DNA from: JAANXG01 sp963731035
GTDB lineage: Bacteria; Pseudomonadota; Gammaproteobacteria; Arenicellales; JAANXG01
Assembly (NCBI GenBank): GCA_963731035.1
Contig: CAVSUY010000017.1
Span: forward strand, 248,001 to 312,000
Length of the DNA: 64,000 bases
Reading direction: 5' to 3'
A program made the translations under genes and the position numbers. The stretch's first letter is position 1. Each line of letters opens with the position of its first letter. Below the pieces are notes generated by a model, which saw only the letters and a program-made list of their open reading frames with translations, had not been told where the DNA came from and did not search any database. Positions 21,582 to 30,109 of this stretch are shown here, piece by piece.

Positions 21582-22175
21582 CTACGATTTTGTCGCAGAG
21601 GCGAACGTGTTCAGAGCGCCTGGGAACTCGTCCTGGATCCTGCGCCACTCGAGCTTCAGCCATGGCGTGAACTTGGACGGCTCGGCGGTGAGCTCCCGGT
21701 TCAGCGCGTCGACGGACACAAAGCGCCAGTCGGCTATCTCGTTGGCGTTTACGACAACGTCGCCGGCGCATCGGCCCAGATACACCCAGCACAGCTCGTG
21801 CTCCGCACCCGTCTCATCATACTGGGCGTGGTAGACGAATTTGAACAGAAACTCCATATCTCCGCTCAAACCCAGCTCCTGGTGCAGTCGGCGATTCACC
21901 GCATCAGGCATTTCCTCCCCCCTTCGCGGATGGCTGCAGCAGGCATTGGACCAGTACATGGGCCACAACCGCTTCTGGGCGCTGCGTTGCTGGAGCAGTA
22001 CCCTGCCGTCGGGGGAGAAAATGAACAGCGAGAATGCCCGGTGCAGCTGACCGCGGCCGTCGTGGCACTTGTCTTTTGGAAGATTGCCGATCTCGTTGTC
22101 CTGTTCATCAACGAGTATGAGCTTCTCGTCCTCGAAGGAGACGATCTCGTTGCTGGATGCTGCGAGATTATTCAA
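21582..22175 (-). CDS. idi: Isopentenyl-diphosphate isomerase, type 1
   Basis: Interconverts IPP and DMAPP; essential when isoprenoids come from mevalonate. 197 residues, Nudix-like type 1 enzyme with the catalytic cysteine in SNACCSHP (about 76-83), a Nudix-like box AVNRRLHQELGL and the catalytic glutamate in EHELCWVYLG. The start is a TTG at 22175, overlapping the end of the HMGR-mevalonate kinase gene by 8 bases, so translation is probably coupled. No better start codon precedes the conserved core. Confidence 0.93.
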   Translation of the reverse strand: MNNLAASSNEIVSFEDEKLILVDEQDNEIGNLPKDKCHDGRGQLHRAFSLFIFSPDGRVLLQQRSAQKRLWPMYWSNACCSHPRRGEEMPDAVNRRLHQELGLSGDMEFLFKFVYHAQYDETGAEHELCWVYLGRCAGDVVVNANEIADWRFVSVDALNRELTAEPSKFTPWLKLEWRRIQDEFPGALNTFASATKS

Positions 22176-24426
22176 TCTTTACCTCCATCGCGTGATAGCC
22201 GGCATGCTCCAGCGCCTCGCCCACGACGCCGGGGTTGTCCGGACACAGGGCGATAATGGAGCCGCCGCCGCCGCCGCCGGTCAGCTTGGCGCCCAGCGCA
22301 CCATTGTTGCGCGCGATCTGAATCATCTCTTCGATCTCCCAACTCGACACTTGCAGGGAGTTGAGCAGTCCCTGACATACATTCATGAGTTCGCCCAAAT
22401 GCTCCAAATCGTGGGTCTGGATAGCCTTCGCGCCCTGTTTCGAAAGGTCGTCGATGCCGTCGAAGATACGTTCATACAACGCCCTGTTTCGCTCCCAGGC
22501 ACGGCGTACGCCGGCGACCATCTTGGCGGTCAGGCTCTCGACGCCGCTCATTCCTATCACCATTGTGATCGGCGCGGGACATTTTAGTTTCCGGACCAAG
22601 GGCGGCTCGCCCCTTCGGTACAACAACAACTCGCCGTAGGTCGCCATGGTGTTGTCTATGCCGCTGGGCGTGCCGTGGGCGACTTTCTCGCACTCAAACG
22701 CCAGTTGATTGACCTCTTCGTCCGACAGGCCCAATCCGAAATGCCGGTCCATGGCCCGGATTATGGATACGGCTATTGCCGCGGATCCTCCCAGGCCCAT
22801 CGCCCGTGGAACATTGGCGAAGACGGTAATGCGCATGGGCCGGTCCTTCAGTTCGAGCTTTTCCAGTATGAGAGCGAAGGGCTGGTCGAACGATTCCGGG
22901 TCCCTGGCCTCAGGATGCAAAGTCTGCTCGACCCCCCAACGCGGGATCATGATCTCGACTCCTTTCTCGATATCCTCGATCTGCGACTGGATGGCCAGGG
23001 GCACGGGCGCGGCGATGGCATGGCGACCGTATACCACGGCGTGCTCGCCCAGCAATATGATCTTGCCGTGTCCCGCCGCGAGAGTCGCGGACTCGGCTGC
23101 AGCGGCTCGTTCTCCGGGACCCGGCGGCACCGTATCCGCGCGCACCTGCCGGATGATCTCCTCGGCTTTCCACACCTTTATCTGGCCGCTTTCGATGAGG
23201 CGCTCCACCACGGTGTCAAACAGTTCCGGCGGCGCCCCCGCGGCGGTCGCTACGCTGCGCGCATGCAGGGTCATGTGGCCCTGCTGAATCCCTTCGGTCG
23301 CCAGCGCCCGGAGCGCGGCGAAGTTCTGGGCCAGTCCCACAGCGCCCATGACTTCGGCCAACTCGCGGGCGGACGTCGTGCCCAGAAGGCGCAGGTTCAG
23401 CGCCACCGTGGGATTGGATTCCAGAGGGCCGCCCACGGTGCCTACCTTCAGCGGGATCTCCAGTTCCCCCACCAGGTCGCCCGCATCGTTCTTGAACCAG
23501 CGCGACAAGGACGTATAGCCGTTGCCCCTGGCGGCGTAGGCGTGCGCCGCCGCCTCCACGGCGCGCCAGTCGTTGCCCGTAGCCAGGGTGACCGCGTCTA
23601 TGCCGTTCATAATGCCCTTGTTGTGGGTTGCCGCACGGTAGGGGTCCACGGCCGCGAAGTCGCTGGCGATGATGATGCCGTCGCGCACCTGTTCTCCGTC
23701 GAAGCCTTTCCCGCTCAGGTGCTCCACAGGAATCTCGCACCTCGACCGGACCATCGAACGGTCGGAGAGGTTGGAGAGTATCCGGAGAAACACCTTGCCG
23801 TCGGTGATGGTTTCGATCAGCGATGCGATGCCTTCGCACATCGTGTTGACCAGGTTTGCGCCCATTGCGTCGCAGGTGTCCACCAGCAGGTGCACCACCA
23901 GCATGTCTCCTTCGCTGCCGGGGCTGGGGTGGGTATGCACCTCGATGTCCCTGGCGCCACCGCCACGGGCCACCATCTTTGGATGCAGACTGTTGGCGAG
24001 ATTGATGATCTCCTGCTTGCGCTGGAGGACGGCGGACTTGGCTTTTGCCGTGTGACGGACACCGACCACCTGGACCTGGCCGATGAGTATCGCGTCGGTG
24101 CTTTCAGAGAAGAACCCACCGCAGCCTCTTACCACCTTGGCGGCCGATCCCAGGGCCGCGACGATAGAGGGTTCCTCCACCACCAGCGGGATCACATACT
24201 CTTTGTCATTGATGACGAAGTTCAACGCCAGCCCCACCGGCAGGCCCATGACGCTGATGACGTTTTCGATCATCTTGTCCGCGGTGCGGACGTTGAGGAT
24301 GTGCTCGCCCCGCAGCAGGGCCATGTAATCCGCCTTGCTCAGCAGGCCGCGCTCGTGGACGGCACGTACCCGCTCGTTCACGGTGAGGTTATAGAAATCA
24401 GGAATTCGCGATACTTTAGGGTGCAT
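22168..24426 (-). CDS. Fusion of class II HMG-CoA reductase and mevalonate kinase
   Basis: One 752-residue frame holds two consecutive mevalonate pathway enzymes. Residues 1 to about 428 are class II HMG-CoA reductase: ENVISVMGLPVG, catalytic E in EEPSIVAA, dinucleotide motif DAMGAN (186-191), catalytic K270 in HNKG and catalytic H384 in GHMTLH. A linker of about 20 residues (PPGPGERAAAAES) follows. Residues about 451-752 are a GHMP-family mevalonate kinase: KIILLGEHAVVYG, GLGGSAA (544-550), HGTPSGIDN, and KLTGGGGGG near the C-terminus. All catalytic motifs are present, so both halves should work. The frame is clean, with no sign of an assembly fusion. It follows phosphomevalonate kinase by 4 bases and overlaps idi. 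Confidence 0.93.
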   Translation of the reverse strand: MHPKVSRIPDFYNLTVNERVRAVHERGLLSKADYMALLRGEHILNVRTADKMIENVISVMGLPVGLALNFVINDKEYVIPLVVEEPSIVAALGSAAKVVRGCGGFFSESTDAILIGQVQVVGVRHTAKAKSAVLQRKQEIINLANSLHPKMVARGGGARDIEVHTHPSPGSEGDMLVVHLLVDTCDAMGANLVNTMCEGIASLIETITDGKVFLRILSNLSDRSMVRSRCEIPVEHLSGKGFDGEQVRDGIIIASDFAAVDPYRAATHNKGIMNGIDAVTLATGNDWRAVEAAAHAYAARGNGYTSLSRWFKNDAGDLVGELEIPLKVGTVGGPLESNPTVALNLRLLGTTSARELAEVMGAVGLAQNFAALRALATEGIQQGHMTLHARSVATAAGAPPELFDTVVERLIESGQIKVWKAEEIIRQVRADTVPPGPGERAAAAESATLAAGHGKIILLGEHAVVYGRHAIAAPVPLAIQSQIEDIEKGVEIMIPRWGVEQTLHPEARDPESFDQPFALILEKLELKDRPMRITVFANVPRAMGLGGSAAIAVSIIRAMDRHFGLGLSDEEVNQLAFECEKVAHGTPSGIDNTMATYGELLLYRRGEPPLVRKLKCPAPITMVIGMSGVESLTAKMVAGVRRAWERNRALYERIFDGIDDLSKQGAKAIQTHDLEHLGELMNVCQGLLNSLQVSSWEIEEMIQIARNNGALGAKLTGGGGGGSIIALCPDNPGVVGEALEHAGYHAMEVKIE

Positions 24427-24430
24427 CTTT

Positions 24431-25477
24431 TCAGTTCTCGGACCGGGTTCGGACCCCTTTCCGGTCCATGTTCAGGGATAACGATTGAAAATTCTCGGCA
24501 CACAGGTCGGCTCTGAATTCAGCCAGGGCATCGGGATCCCGGGACATGCCGATACCGATATCGCCGCCGCCGGCACCGCAGGGCTTGTAGACCACGTCGC
24601 GCCTGCCCGCGAGCTCCCGTAGCCGCCGGTGCGGCTCCGACAGTATATCCGCACCCGACGCCTCGCCCAGCATCTGCAGGGCGGCGGCATATTCACTCAC
24701 CACGCGCAAAAAGTCGTCACCGTCGCCGGCGCGCGCCGCCAGAGTACCGCTTGCCGCTATCTCCATCAGCGGCGCCATGAGCCGCCGAAATCGCTCCGGA
24801 TGGTCCCGTCGCCACCGGTCGACTGCCGCCAGGAACCGGGTGGTCACGGCGGGCACGCCGCTCCACACGAAGCAGTATTCCACATCCCGGGGCAGTTCCG
24901 CGGGCTGCGCCTGCGGTGCCGGCAGCCGGTTGTACTCGATCAGGCCCCCGAGCAGGCTTGCCGCGACGTCCACCCCGCTGCCCAGCCGGGTCTGAAGGCC
25001 GCAATGGATGTCTATCAATGTAGACAAATCCGGCGTATGCGCCCCGCCATGCTGCGACGCAACATAATACCCCAGCGCGTGGCACAATGCGACGGTGAGG
25101 GCAGCGCTCGATCCCAAGCCCAGCTTCGCGCCGCCGCCGGGGCCGGCTTGCATCAAGGCCGCGCTGTCGAGAGTCAGATGAAACGGGATCATCGGCCGGT
25201 GCCCCGGGCCCGAGAACATTTTCTCCATCACGTGCACCGGTATCTGGAACGGCTCGCCATCGGCGGCGAACCGCGGATGGCCGCAGGCGTCGAAATGGAA
25301 GCGCGCTGGCCTGTGCGTCCAACCCGGCGCGGCGACGGAACAGTAGGGGCCGTCGTTCGTCGTCAGCTCCACCCGCACGCGGCGGTCCACGGCCATCGCC
25401 AGAGCCGGCGCGCCCTCGAGCACCGCGTACTCACCGAGAATCACTACTTTGCCGGGTGCTGAAGCCATAATCTTCAT
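24431..25477 (-). CDS. Phosphomevalonate kinase (GHMP family)
   Basis: Third enzyme of the classical mevalonate pathway: phosphomevalonate plus ATP gives diphosphomevalonate. 348 residues with the GHMP signatures APGKVVILGEYAVLEGAPALAMAVDRR at the start, KLGLGSSAALTVAL in the middle and YKPCGAGGGDIGIG near the C-terminus. The GEYAVLEG form is typical of phosphomevalonate kinases rather than mevalonate kinases. The neighbouring genes supply the enzymes before and after. Its ATG overlaps the stop of mvaD (ATGA at 25474-25477). Confidence 0.88.
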   Translation of the reverse strand: MKIMASAPGKVVILGEYAVLEGAPALAMAVDRRVRVELTTNDGPYCSVAAPGWTHRPARFHFDACGHPRFAADGEPFQIPVHVMEKMFSGPGHRPMIPFHLTLDSAALMQAGPGGGAKLGLGSSAALTVALCHALGYYVASQHGGAHTPDLSTLIDIHCGLQTRLGSGVDVAASLLGGLIEYNRLPAPQAQPAELPRDVEYCFVWSGVPAVTTRFLAAVDRWRRDHPERFRRLMAPLMEIAASGTLAARAGDGDDFLRVVSEYAAALQMLGEASGADILSEPHRRLRELAGRRDVVYKPCGAGGGDIGIGMSRDPDALAEFRADLCAENFQSLSLNMDRKGVRTRSEN

Positions 25478-26523
25478 TGCGTCGCCCCCGTGACCCGGGC
25501 GCCGTCACCGAGGCCGCTGCACAGCACTTGATGGACGCCGGCGATGGATTCCAGCGCACCGGCCACGCGTTCCCGGTCACCGGGAGCGCACACGGCTTTC
25601 ACCTGGGGGCCGGCGTCCATGGTGAAGAAGACCTCAACGCCCTGCTCACGCAGCTCCCGTATCGCGTGAAGGCAGGCGACCGAAGCCTCGTTCCAGTAGA
25701 TGAGACCCGGGTTTGCGCTCAGCATGAGGCCATGCATCTTCAGGCAGCTCTTCTCGCTGACTCGCGCCAATCGGGCGAAGTCCATAGCCAGCACGGCTTC
25801 TCTCGCTGCCGAGAAATCCGTGCCGGCGGAGGCGAGCCAGGCCTGGTAATAGTCCGAGGTTCGGGCGGTATGCCGCATGCCCTCGGTGGAACCGATGGTC
25901 TTGGGCGACGTTGCCGTTATCGCCACCACTACCGACAACGGCCACCGGTCGCCGTCCAACAGAGGATAGGCGGCTTCCTCGTCCTCGGCGAGGGGCATCT
26001 CCACGAAGCCCCCGAACAGGGAGCGGGCCGCGGAACCCGAACTCTTCCGGGCGATGCACGACAACTCCCGCCGCGAGAGGTCCAGCCCCAGAGCCCGGCT
26101 GGCGGCCACCACCAGCGCCGCGAACCCCGACGCGGAGGAAGCCAGGCCGGCGCCGGTGGGAAAGTTGTTCCGGGTCTCCACGTGGGCCCATTGCCGGGAA
26201 CCCGCACGAGTCCGCAGGGTATCCAGGCACGCGGTGATCCGGGCGGCAGCCGCAACGTCCCTGCGCCCGTTGACGGCGACGGAATCGGACCTCAGCCGGG
26301 GATCGAACCGGACCGTGGTTTCGGTGCGCAGGGCATCCAGGGTGATCGATAGGGATGGCACTGCAGGCCGGTTGCCCGGTGCTTCCCGTTTACCCCAGTA
26401 CTTCACCAGGGCGATATTGGGATGGGCGACGGCGGCGGCTTGCAAAGGGTGATACCTGGTGACTGGAAACGGGGCTCGAGAGGCTGCGAATTGTATCTCA
26501 ACGCCGGCCGGAGTTGGATCCAC
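25474..26523 (-). CDS. mvaD: Diphosphomevalonate decarboxylase
   Basis: Decarboxylates diphosphomevalonate to IPP. The core ALVKYWGKR, then PAVPSLSITLD, and later ASSASGFAALVVAA match the family, with a C-terminal FFTMDAGPQVKAVC. I place the start at GTG 26523, six bases after the stop of the phosphorylase and behind TGAGG, giving 349 residues. The frame is open to an ATG at 26631, but that would overlap the phosphorylase gene by over 100 bases. It uses the classical rather than the archaeal or Roseiflexus alternative route. Confidence 0.92.
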   Translation of the reverse strand: MDPTPAGVEIQFAASRAPFPVTRYHPLQAAAVAHPNIALVKYWGKREAPGNRPAVPSLSITLDALRTETTVRFDPRLRSDSVAVNGRRDVAAAARITACLDTLRTRAGSRQWAHVETRNNFPTGAGLASSASGFAALVVAASRALGLDLSRRELSCIARKSSGSAARSLFGGFVEMPLAEDEEAAYPLLDGDRWPLSVVVAITATSPKTIGSTEGMRHTARTSDYYQAWLASAGTDFSAAREAVLAMDFARLARVSEKSCLKMHGLMLSANPGLIYWNEASVACLHAIRELREQGVEVFFTMDAGPQVKAVCAPGDRERVAGALESIAGVHQVLCSGLGDGARVTGATQ

Positions 26524-26528
26524 GGCCC

Positions 26529-27209
26529 TCAGGACGCGTTTTCGGAGCACAGCGCCAGCACCCGGGCGGCGTTGTTCAATGATGCCTTCGCGCTGCGGTA
26601 GCGCCAAGCCAGCCGTACCAGGTTCGTCCATTCACCCGGTTGCAAGACGAGGCCCGCGAGCAGAATTCGTCTGCGCATCGGGTTGGCCGCGGCCGCGTGC
26701 ATCGCCGCGAACATAGGCAGGCGGTCGCGGGCTTCATCGATGATGGAGCGGACGACCAGAAAGGGCAGCGCTCGCTCCGCGCATGCTTTGGCCACCGGAC
26801 CGCTTTCCATGTCCACGGCGCCGGCACCGGTGGATCGGTGGAGGCGGCTCTTGTCGGCGGGTTCGGCTACGATTCGAGGCGAGTCCAGAAGCATCCCGAC
26901 CCCCAGCGTACAGACGTTTCGCGCCGCGCCGGCGAATCGCTCACGCCAGCCGGTATCGGTAAGCACTTGCTCGTTGTCCCGTGTGAGCACCCGGTCGGGC
27001 AGATAAATATCTCCGGATTTCAACTGCGGCGCCAGTGCCCCCGCCGTGCCCCAGCTCACCACCACGCCGCAGCCCTGCTCGGCCAGGCCGCGAACCGCCA
27101 AGTCGGCGCCGGCACCGGACATCCCGCAGCGGTGCACTGTAAAACGGGATGCGTCACCCAGCGCCCGGGCTTCGAAATCCAAAGCGGTGACGATACCGAC
27201 GCGGATCAT
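26529..27209 (-). CDS. hpnG: HpnG-like hopanoid-associated phosphorylase
   Basis: 226 residues of the purine nucleoside phosphorylase/MTAN superfamily: IRVGIVTALDFEARAL at the start, VVSWGTAGALAPQLKSGDIYLPD in the middle and GAGAVDMESGPVAKACAERALPFLVVRSIIDEA near the end. In hopanoid makers HpnG removes adenine from adenosylhopane to give ribosylhopane. The link to hpnH, a squalene synthase and the mevalonate genes supports this over a general nucleosidase. The ATG at 27209 is chosen; the frame upstream is a shadow of the squalene synthase gene. It begins 14 bases after that gene. Confidence 0.85.
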   Translation of the reverse strand: MIRVGIVTALDFEARALGDASRFTVHRCGMSGAGADLAVRGLAEQGCGVVVSWGTAGALAPQLKSGDIYLPDRVLTRDNEQVLTDTGWRERFAGAARNVCTLGVGMLLDSPRIVAEPADKSRLHRSTGAGAVDMESGPVAKACAERALPFLVVRSIIDEARDRLPMFAAMHAAAANPMRRRILLAGLVLQPGEWTNLVRLAWRYRSAKASLNNAARVLALCSENAS

Positions 27210-27223
27210 GGGCGCCCGGCGCG

Positions 27224-28312
27224 CTACTGGGTCGGGAAGGCGGCGCGGCTGAACTCCTGGTAGGTGGACACGTCCGGCGTCAACGGGAGCCCCCGTGCCG
27301 ACCAGGCGAACAACCCGCGGATCAGCACGTTGCTGCGACAGACGGCGCTCGTGACTCTGACGGTGCTGCGCACGGTGCGTCGTGATACCTTGACCTGGTC
27401 GCCCGCGTCGAATCGTGGATTGGCCCGAATTCTCTGCAGCGTCAGAACCGCGAGCACCACGCTCCACAGGCAGAATCGCCTGATACCCGTTTCGCCAACC
27501 GGGATCAGCAGGGTGTAGCACAGGGCATTTCTCAGGTGGCCGTGGGCGACCCCCACCAGGTCCTTGAGTCCCGCCGAGAAAGCGGAGCGATCGTGTTCCG
27601 GGTGGAGGCGGCTCAGGTCGTAGCCGTGGGCGGTAAACACGTCGCGCGGCAGCCAGCATGCCCCCCGCTCCCGGTCCTCCCATACGTCTTTCAGGATGTT
27701 TGTCATCTGCAGTCCCTGGCCGAACGAACCGGACAGTCTGAACAGCCGGTTTCCTGCTCGGGCGATGGCGGGCGAGTAATCGCAGAACAGTTCCGTCAAC
27801 ATCTGCCCCACTACGCCGGCGACGTAGTAGCAGTACTGGTCCACCGCAGCCAGGTTGCGCAGCCCATCGCGCCGCGGGCGGCGCTGAAACACCGGCATGC
27901 CCCGGCACATGATGGCGATGCGGCGGCTGAGGATAGCCCGGGTCTCCGGGGCGAGCCCGCGGGTTACCTCGATGACACGCCCGGTGTGCCGGATCAAATC
28001 CCTTTCCGCGGGGGAAGATTCCTCCGAGAGCTCGCCCGCAAGTTCCCGGGCGAATTCCTGAACGTCGTCGCGGCCATTGAGGATATCGTTGAACCAGTCG
28101 TGGAACCGCTCCTTCTCCTCGGGCTTCACGCCCGGATCGTCCTCTATGGTATCGGCGATCCGGCACAGGAGGTAGGCGTTGGTCACAACGCGTCGCAAAG
28201 GGGCCGGCAGCTGCGGGATGGTCAGAGCGAATGTCCGGGAAACTCCTCCCAGCACGGCATCCTGGAATTGGTCACCGTCCGTTATCGCATTGGGTTCGAC
28301 CGGGCTGTTCAT
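27224..28312 (-). CDS. Squalene synthase (farnesyl-diphosphate farnesyltransferase)
   Basis: Couples two farnesyl diphosphates to squalene through presqualene diphosphate. 362 residues from the ATG at 28312 (a GTG at 28321 is possible). The two aspartate-rich motifs are present: DTIED near residue 55 and NILKDVWED near 210; YCYYVAGVVGQML resembles the single-enzyme squalene synthases of eukaryotes and Methylococcus rather than the three-gene HpnCDE route. No hpnC or hpnE is present, in line with a one-enzyme route. It is the first clear gene of the isoprenoid operon. Confidence 0.9.
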   Translation of the reverse strand: MNSPVEPNAITDGDQFQDAVLGGVSRTFALTIPQLPAPLRRVVTNAYLLCRIADTIEDDPGVKPEEKERFHDWFNDILNGRDDVQEFARELAGELSEESSPAERDLIRHTGRVIEVTRGLAPETRAILSRRIAIMCRGMPVFQRRPRRDGLRNLAAVDQYCYYVAGVVGQMLTELFCDYSPAIARAGNRLFRLSGSFGQGLQMTNILKDVWEDRERGACWLPRDVFTAHGYDLSRLHPEHDRSAFSAGLKDLVGVAHGHLRNALCYTLLIPVGETGIRRFCLWSVVLAVLTLQRIRANPRFDAGDQVKVSRRTVRSTVRVTSAVCRSNVLIRGLFAWSARGLPLTPDVSTYQEFSRAAFPTQ

Positions 28313-28395
28313 CTTGTCCACCGGCGCGGGCCGGCGGTGGCCTCTGACTGGATGAATGTCCGATTATAGTGAGCAGACCGTGAACATTTCCATCG

Positions 28396-29115
28396 TCAAT
28401 CGACCGCGCCGGAGCCGGCCTGCTGACTGCTCTTAGTGATGGATTCGACCGCGGACTGCGAGTTGGGAGAATTGTCGAAGCGGATATCACTGCGGCCCAC
28501 CGCGCCGCCGGAGATGATGAACGTCATCGCTTCCTCCACCGTCATGTCCGTGTTGATGAGCTGGCCCACTGGTACCAGTTCGAGATAACCCGACGTGGGA
28601 TTGGGAGTGGTGGGAACGTAGACGGCAGCCAGCTGCTCGTTGGTATTTTTGTCGGTGATGATCCGCGTCACGAATCCCACCGCCCGCATACTTCGATTGG
28701 GAAACGCGATTAGAACTACCCTGTCGAATTCCTTCTTTTCCTGACTCAGGACATCCAGAAGCATCTTGGTGGAACCGTAGATCTTCTTCACGAAGGGAAT
28801 TCGGTTCATGATGCGATCGAACAGATTGACGAAGCGCTTGCCGATCACCCGGCTGGTGATCCACCCGAGAGTGCACAAAGCCAGCAGGGTGATGATTACG
28901 GCCATGGACGGCTGCAGCCAGGGATGAAGAAGTATGTCGGAGATCGCCGGGTAGCTGGATTGAAGCCCGCGCGCGAGGGCTTTGACCCATGGCTCGCCCA
29001 GTTGTGACAGTTGGGTGATCACGAAACTGAATACCAGCCACGTGATCCACAGTGGAATCACGGTAAGGATTCCGGCAAGCAGGTAGTTTTGAAATTTACT
29101 CACTTTCTTCGTCAT
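28396..29115 (-). CDS. DUF502 family membrane protein
   Basis: 239 residues with two strong membrane segments (about 10-32 and 70-92), then a soluble domain with the conserved pieces FDRIMNRIPFVKKIYGSTK and YVPTTPNPTSGYLELVP of DUF502. The biochemical role is unknown. It lies upstream of squalene synthase on the same strand, separated by 83 bases, so it may or may not be in the isoprenoid operon. Its start is 46 bases from the oppositely oriented nitroreductase reading frame, leaving a very short shared promoter region. Confidence 0.85.
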   Translation of the reverse strand: MTKKVSKFQNYLLAGILTVIPLWITWLVFSFVITQLSQLGEPWVKALARGLQSSYPAISDILLHPWLQPSMAVIITLLALCTLGWITSRVIGKRFVNLFDRIMNRIPFVKKIYGSTKMLLDVLSQEKKEFDRVVLIAFPNRSMRAVGFVTRIITDKNTNEQLAAVYVPTTPNPTSGYLELVPVGQLINTDMTVEEAMTFIISGGAVGRSDIRFDNSPNSQSAVESITKSSQQAGSGAVD

Positions 29116-29227
29116 AGTATCGAGCTCTCGGCTCGTCCGGTATCATTGGCGGCCGTGAAGCATGGGTATCAATGAATTGTATCCGGTATTGACCGGAGTT
29201 TCCGCCATTCCCACAGTGACCTGCCCG

Positions 29228-29800
29228 ATGGATGAACAGTCAAGACACTCGCTCTCCGACGCCGTCGCCGATACCATCCGTGGCCGGCGCAGCATAAATT
29301 TTTTCAAGACCGATTTGCCGCCCAGGGATATCATCCTGGAGGCCATCGACGCGGCGCGCTGGGCACCCAACCACCATTTGACGGAACCGTGGCGATTCTA
29401 TCTGTTATCGGATCGAATAAAGCAACAGATCGTTGATCTGAACAGCCGGCTGGTGACGGAGGCAGACGGGGAGGAGGCGGGGTGGGCCAAGCGCGAGCGG
29501 TGGAGCCGGATACCCGGCTGGCTGGTGGTGACCTGTATGCGGAGCAGCGATCCGCTGCGGCAGAAAGAGGACTATGCCGCCTGTTGTTGCGCCGTGCAGA
29601 ATCTGTTCCTGTACCTGTGGTCGCGGAGCATAGGGACTAAATGGACCACCGGGCCGGTCACTCGGACTGACGCCTTCTACGACCTGATCTGGGTGGACCC
29701 GGTGGTGGAGGAAGTGGTCGGGCTCTTGTGGTACGGCTATCCGAACGAGGTGCCCGTGAGCGTCCGCAAGCCGGTGGCCGAGATCGTCGTAGAGTTGTAG
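29228..29800 (+). CDS. Nitroreductase-family flavoprotein
   Basis: FMN-binding reductase of the nitroreductase superfamily, about 190 residues. The N-terminal RGRRSINFFKTDLPPRDIILEAIDAARWAPNHHLTEPWRFYLLSD holds the FMN phosphate-binding Arg pair and the conserved APNHH segment; the end VVGLLWYGYPNE is also typical. The substrate is not predictable. I take the ATG at 29228; an upstream in-frame ATG at 29162 would add 22 residues that do not look conserved. Confidence 0.83.
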   Translation: MDEQSRHSLSDAVADTIRGRRSINFFKTDLPPRDIILEAIDAARWAPNHHLTEPWRFYLLSDRIKQQIVDLNSRLVTEADGEEAGWAKRERWSRIPGWLVVTCMRSSDPLRQKEDYAACCCAVQNLFLYLWSRSIGTKWTTGPVTRTDAFYDLIWVDPVVEEVVGLLWYGYPNEVPVSVRKPVAEIVVEL

Positions 29801-30109
29801 CCAGGGCCTCGATGCGGCAGCGGCCGGCGATCGCCTGGCCCGGTTGCGGTTGCTGCCGCTGAAGCATCCCGCCCGTCGTCCCGGTGATCAGGACATACCA
29901 TCGACCCTAGCCTCGGACCCTGCGGGCGGTTCTCCGCACTGGCGCGCGCTCGGAATGTGCGATTGACGATTTGCCGAATAGCGAAAACCGCCGGACGCCG
30001 ATTATGCGTGCTTTTTGCTACTATTCCCGGCGTTGCTCCCGGTCGGCGTCGTTGCATTGACCTCAGGAGCCTTTGTGTGCGCCGTTCATCCCGTGGTTAA
30101 GACTCGACA
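29801..30109. other. Intergenic gap before gamma-glutamyltransferase
   Basis: 309 bases without a credible gene. An imperfect inverted repeat (GGCAGCGGC near 29815 with GCTGCCGCTG near 29852) could end the nitroreductase transcript. I see no convincing promoter. Confidence 0.4.

Noticed and set aside
20529..22256. 575-residue plus-strand frame
   Set aside because: Antisense to hpnH and idi, both with intact catalytic motifs; composition is typical of a mirror frame.
22675..24516. 613-residue plus-strand frame
   Set aside because: Antisense to the HMGR-mevalonate kinase fusion; no motif.
26529..28166. 545-residue minus-strand frame
   Set aside because: Only the last 226 residues (from ATG 27209) are a real phosphorylase; the rest is a shifted reading of squalene synthase.
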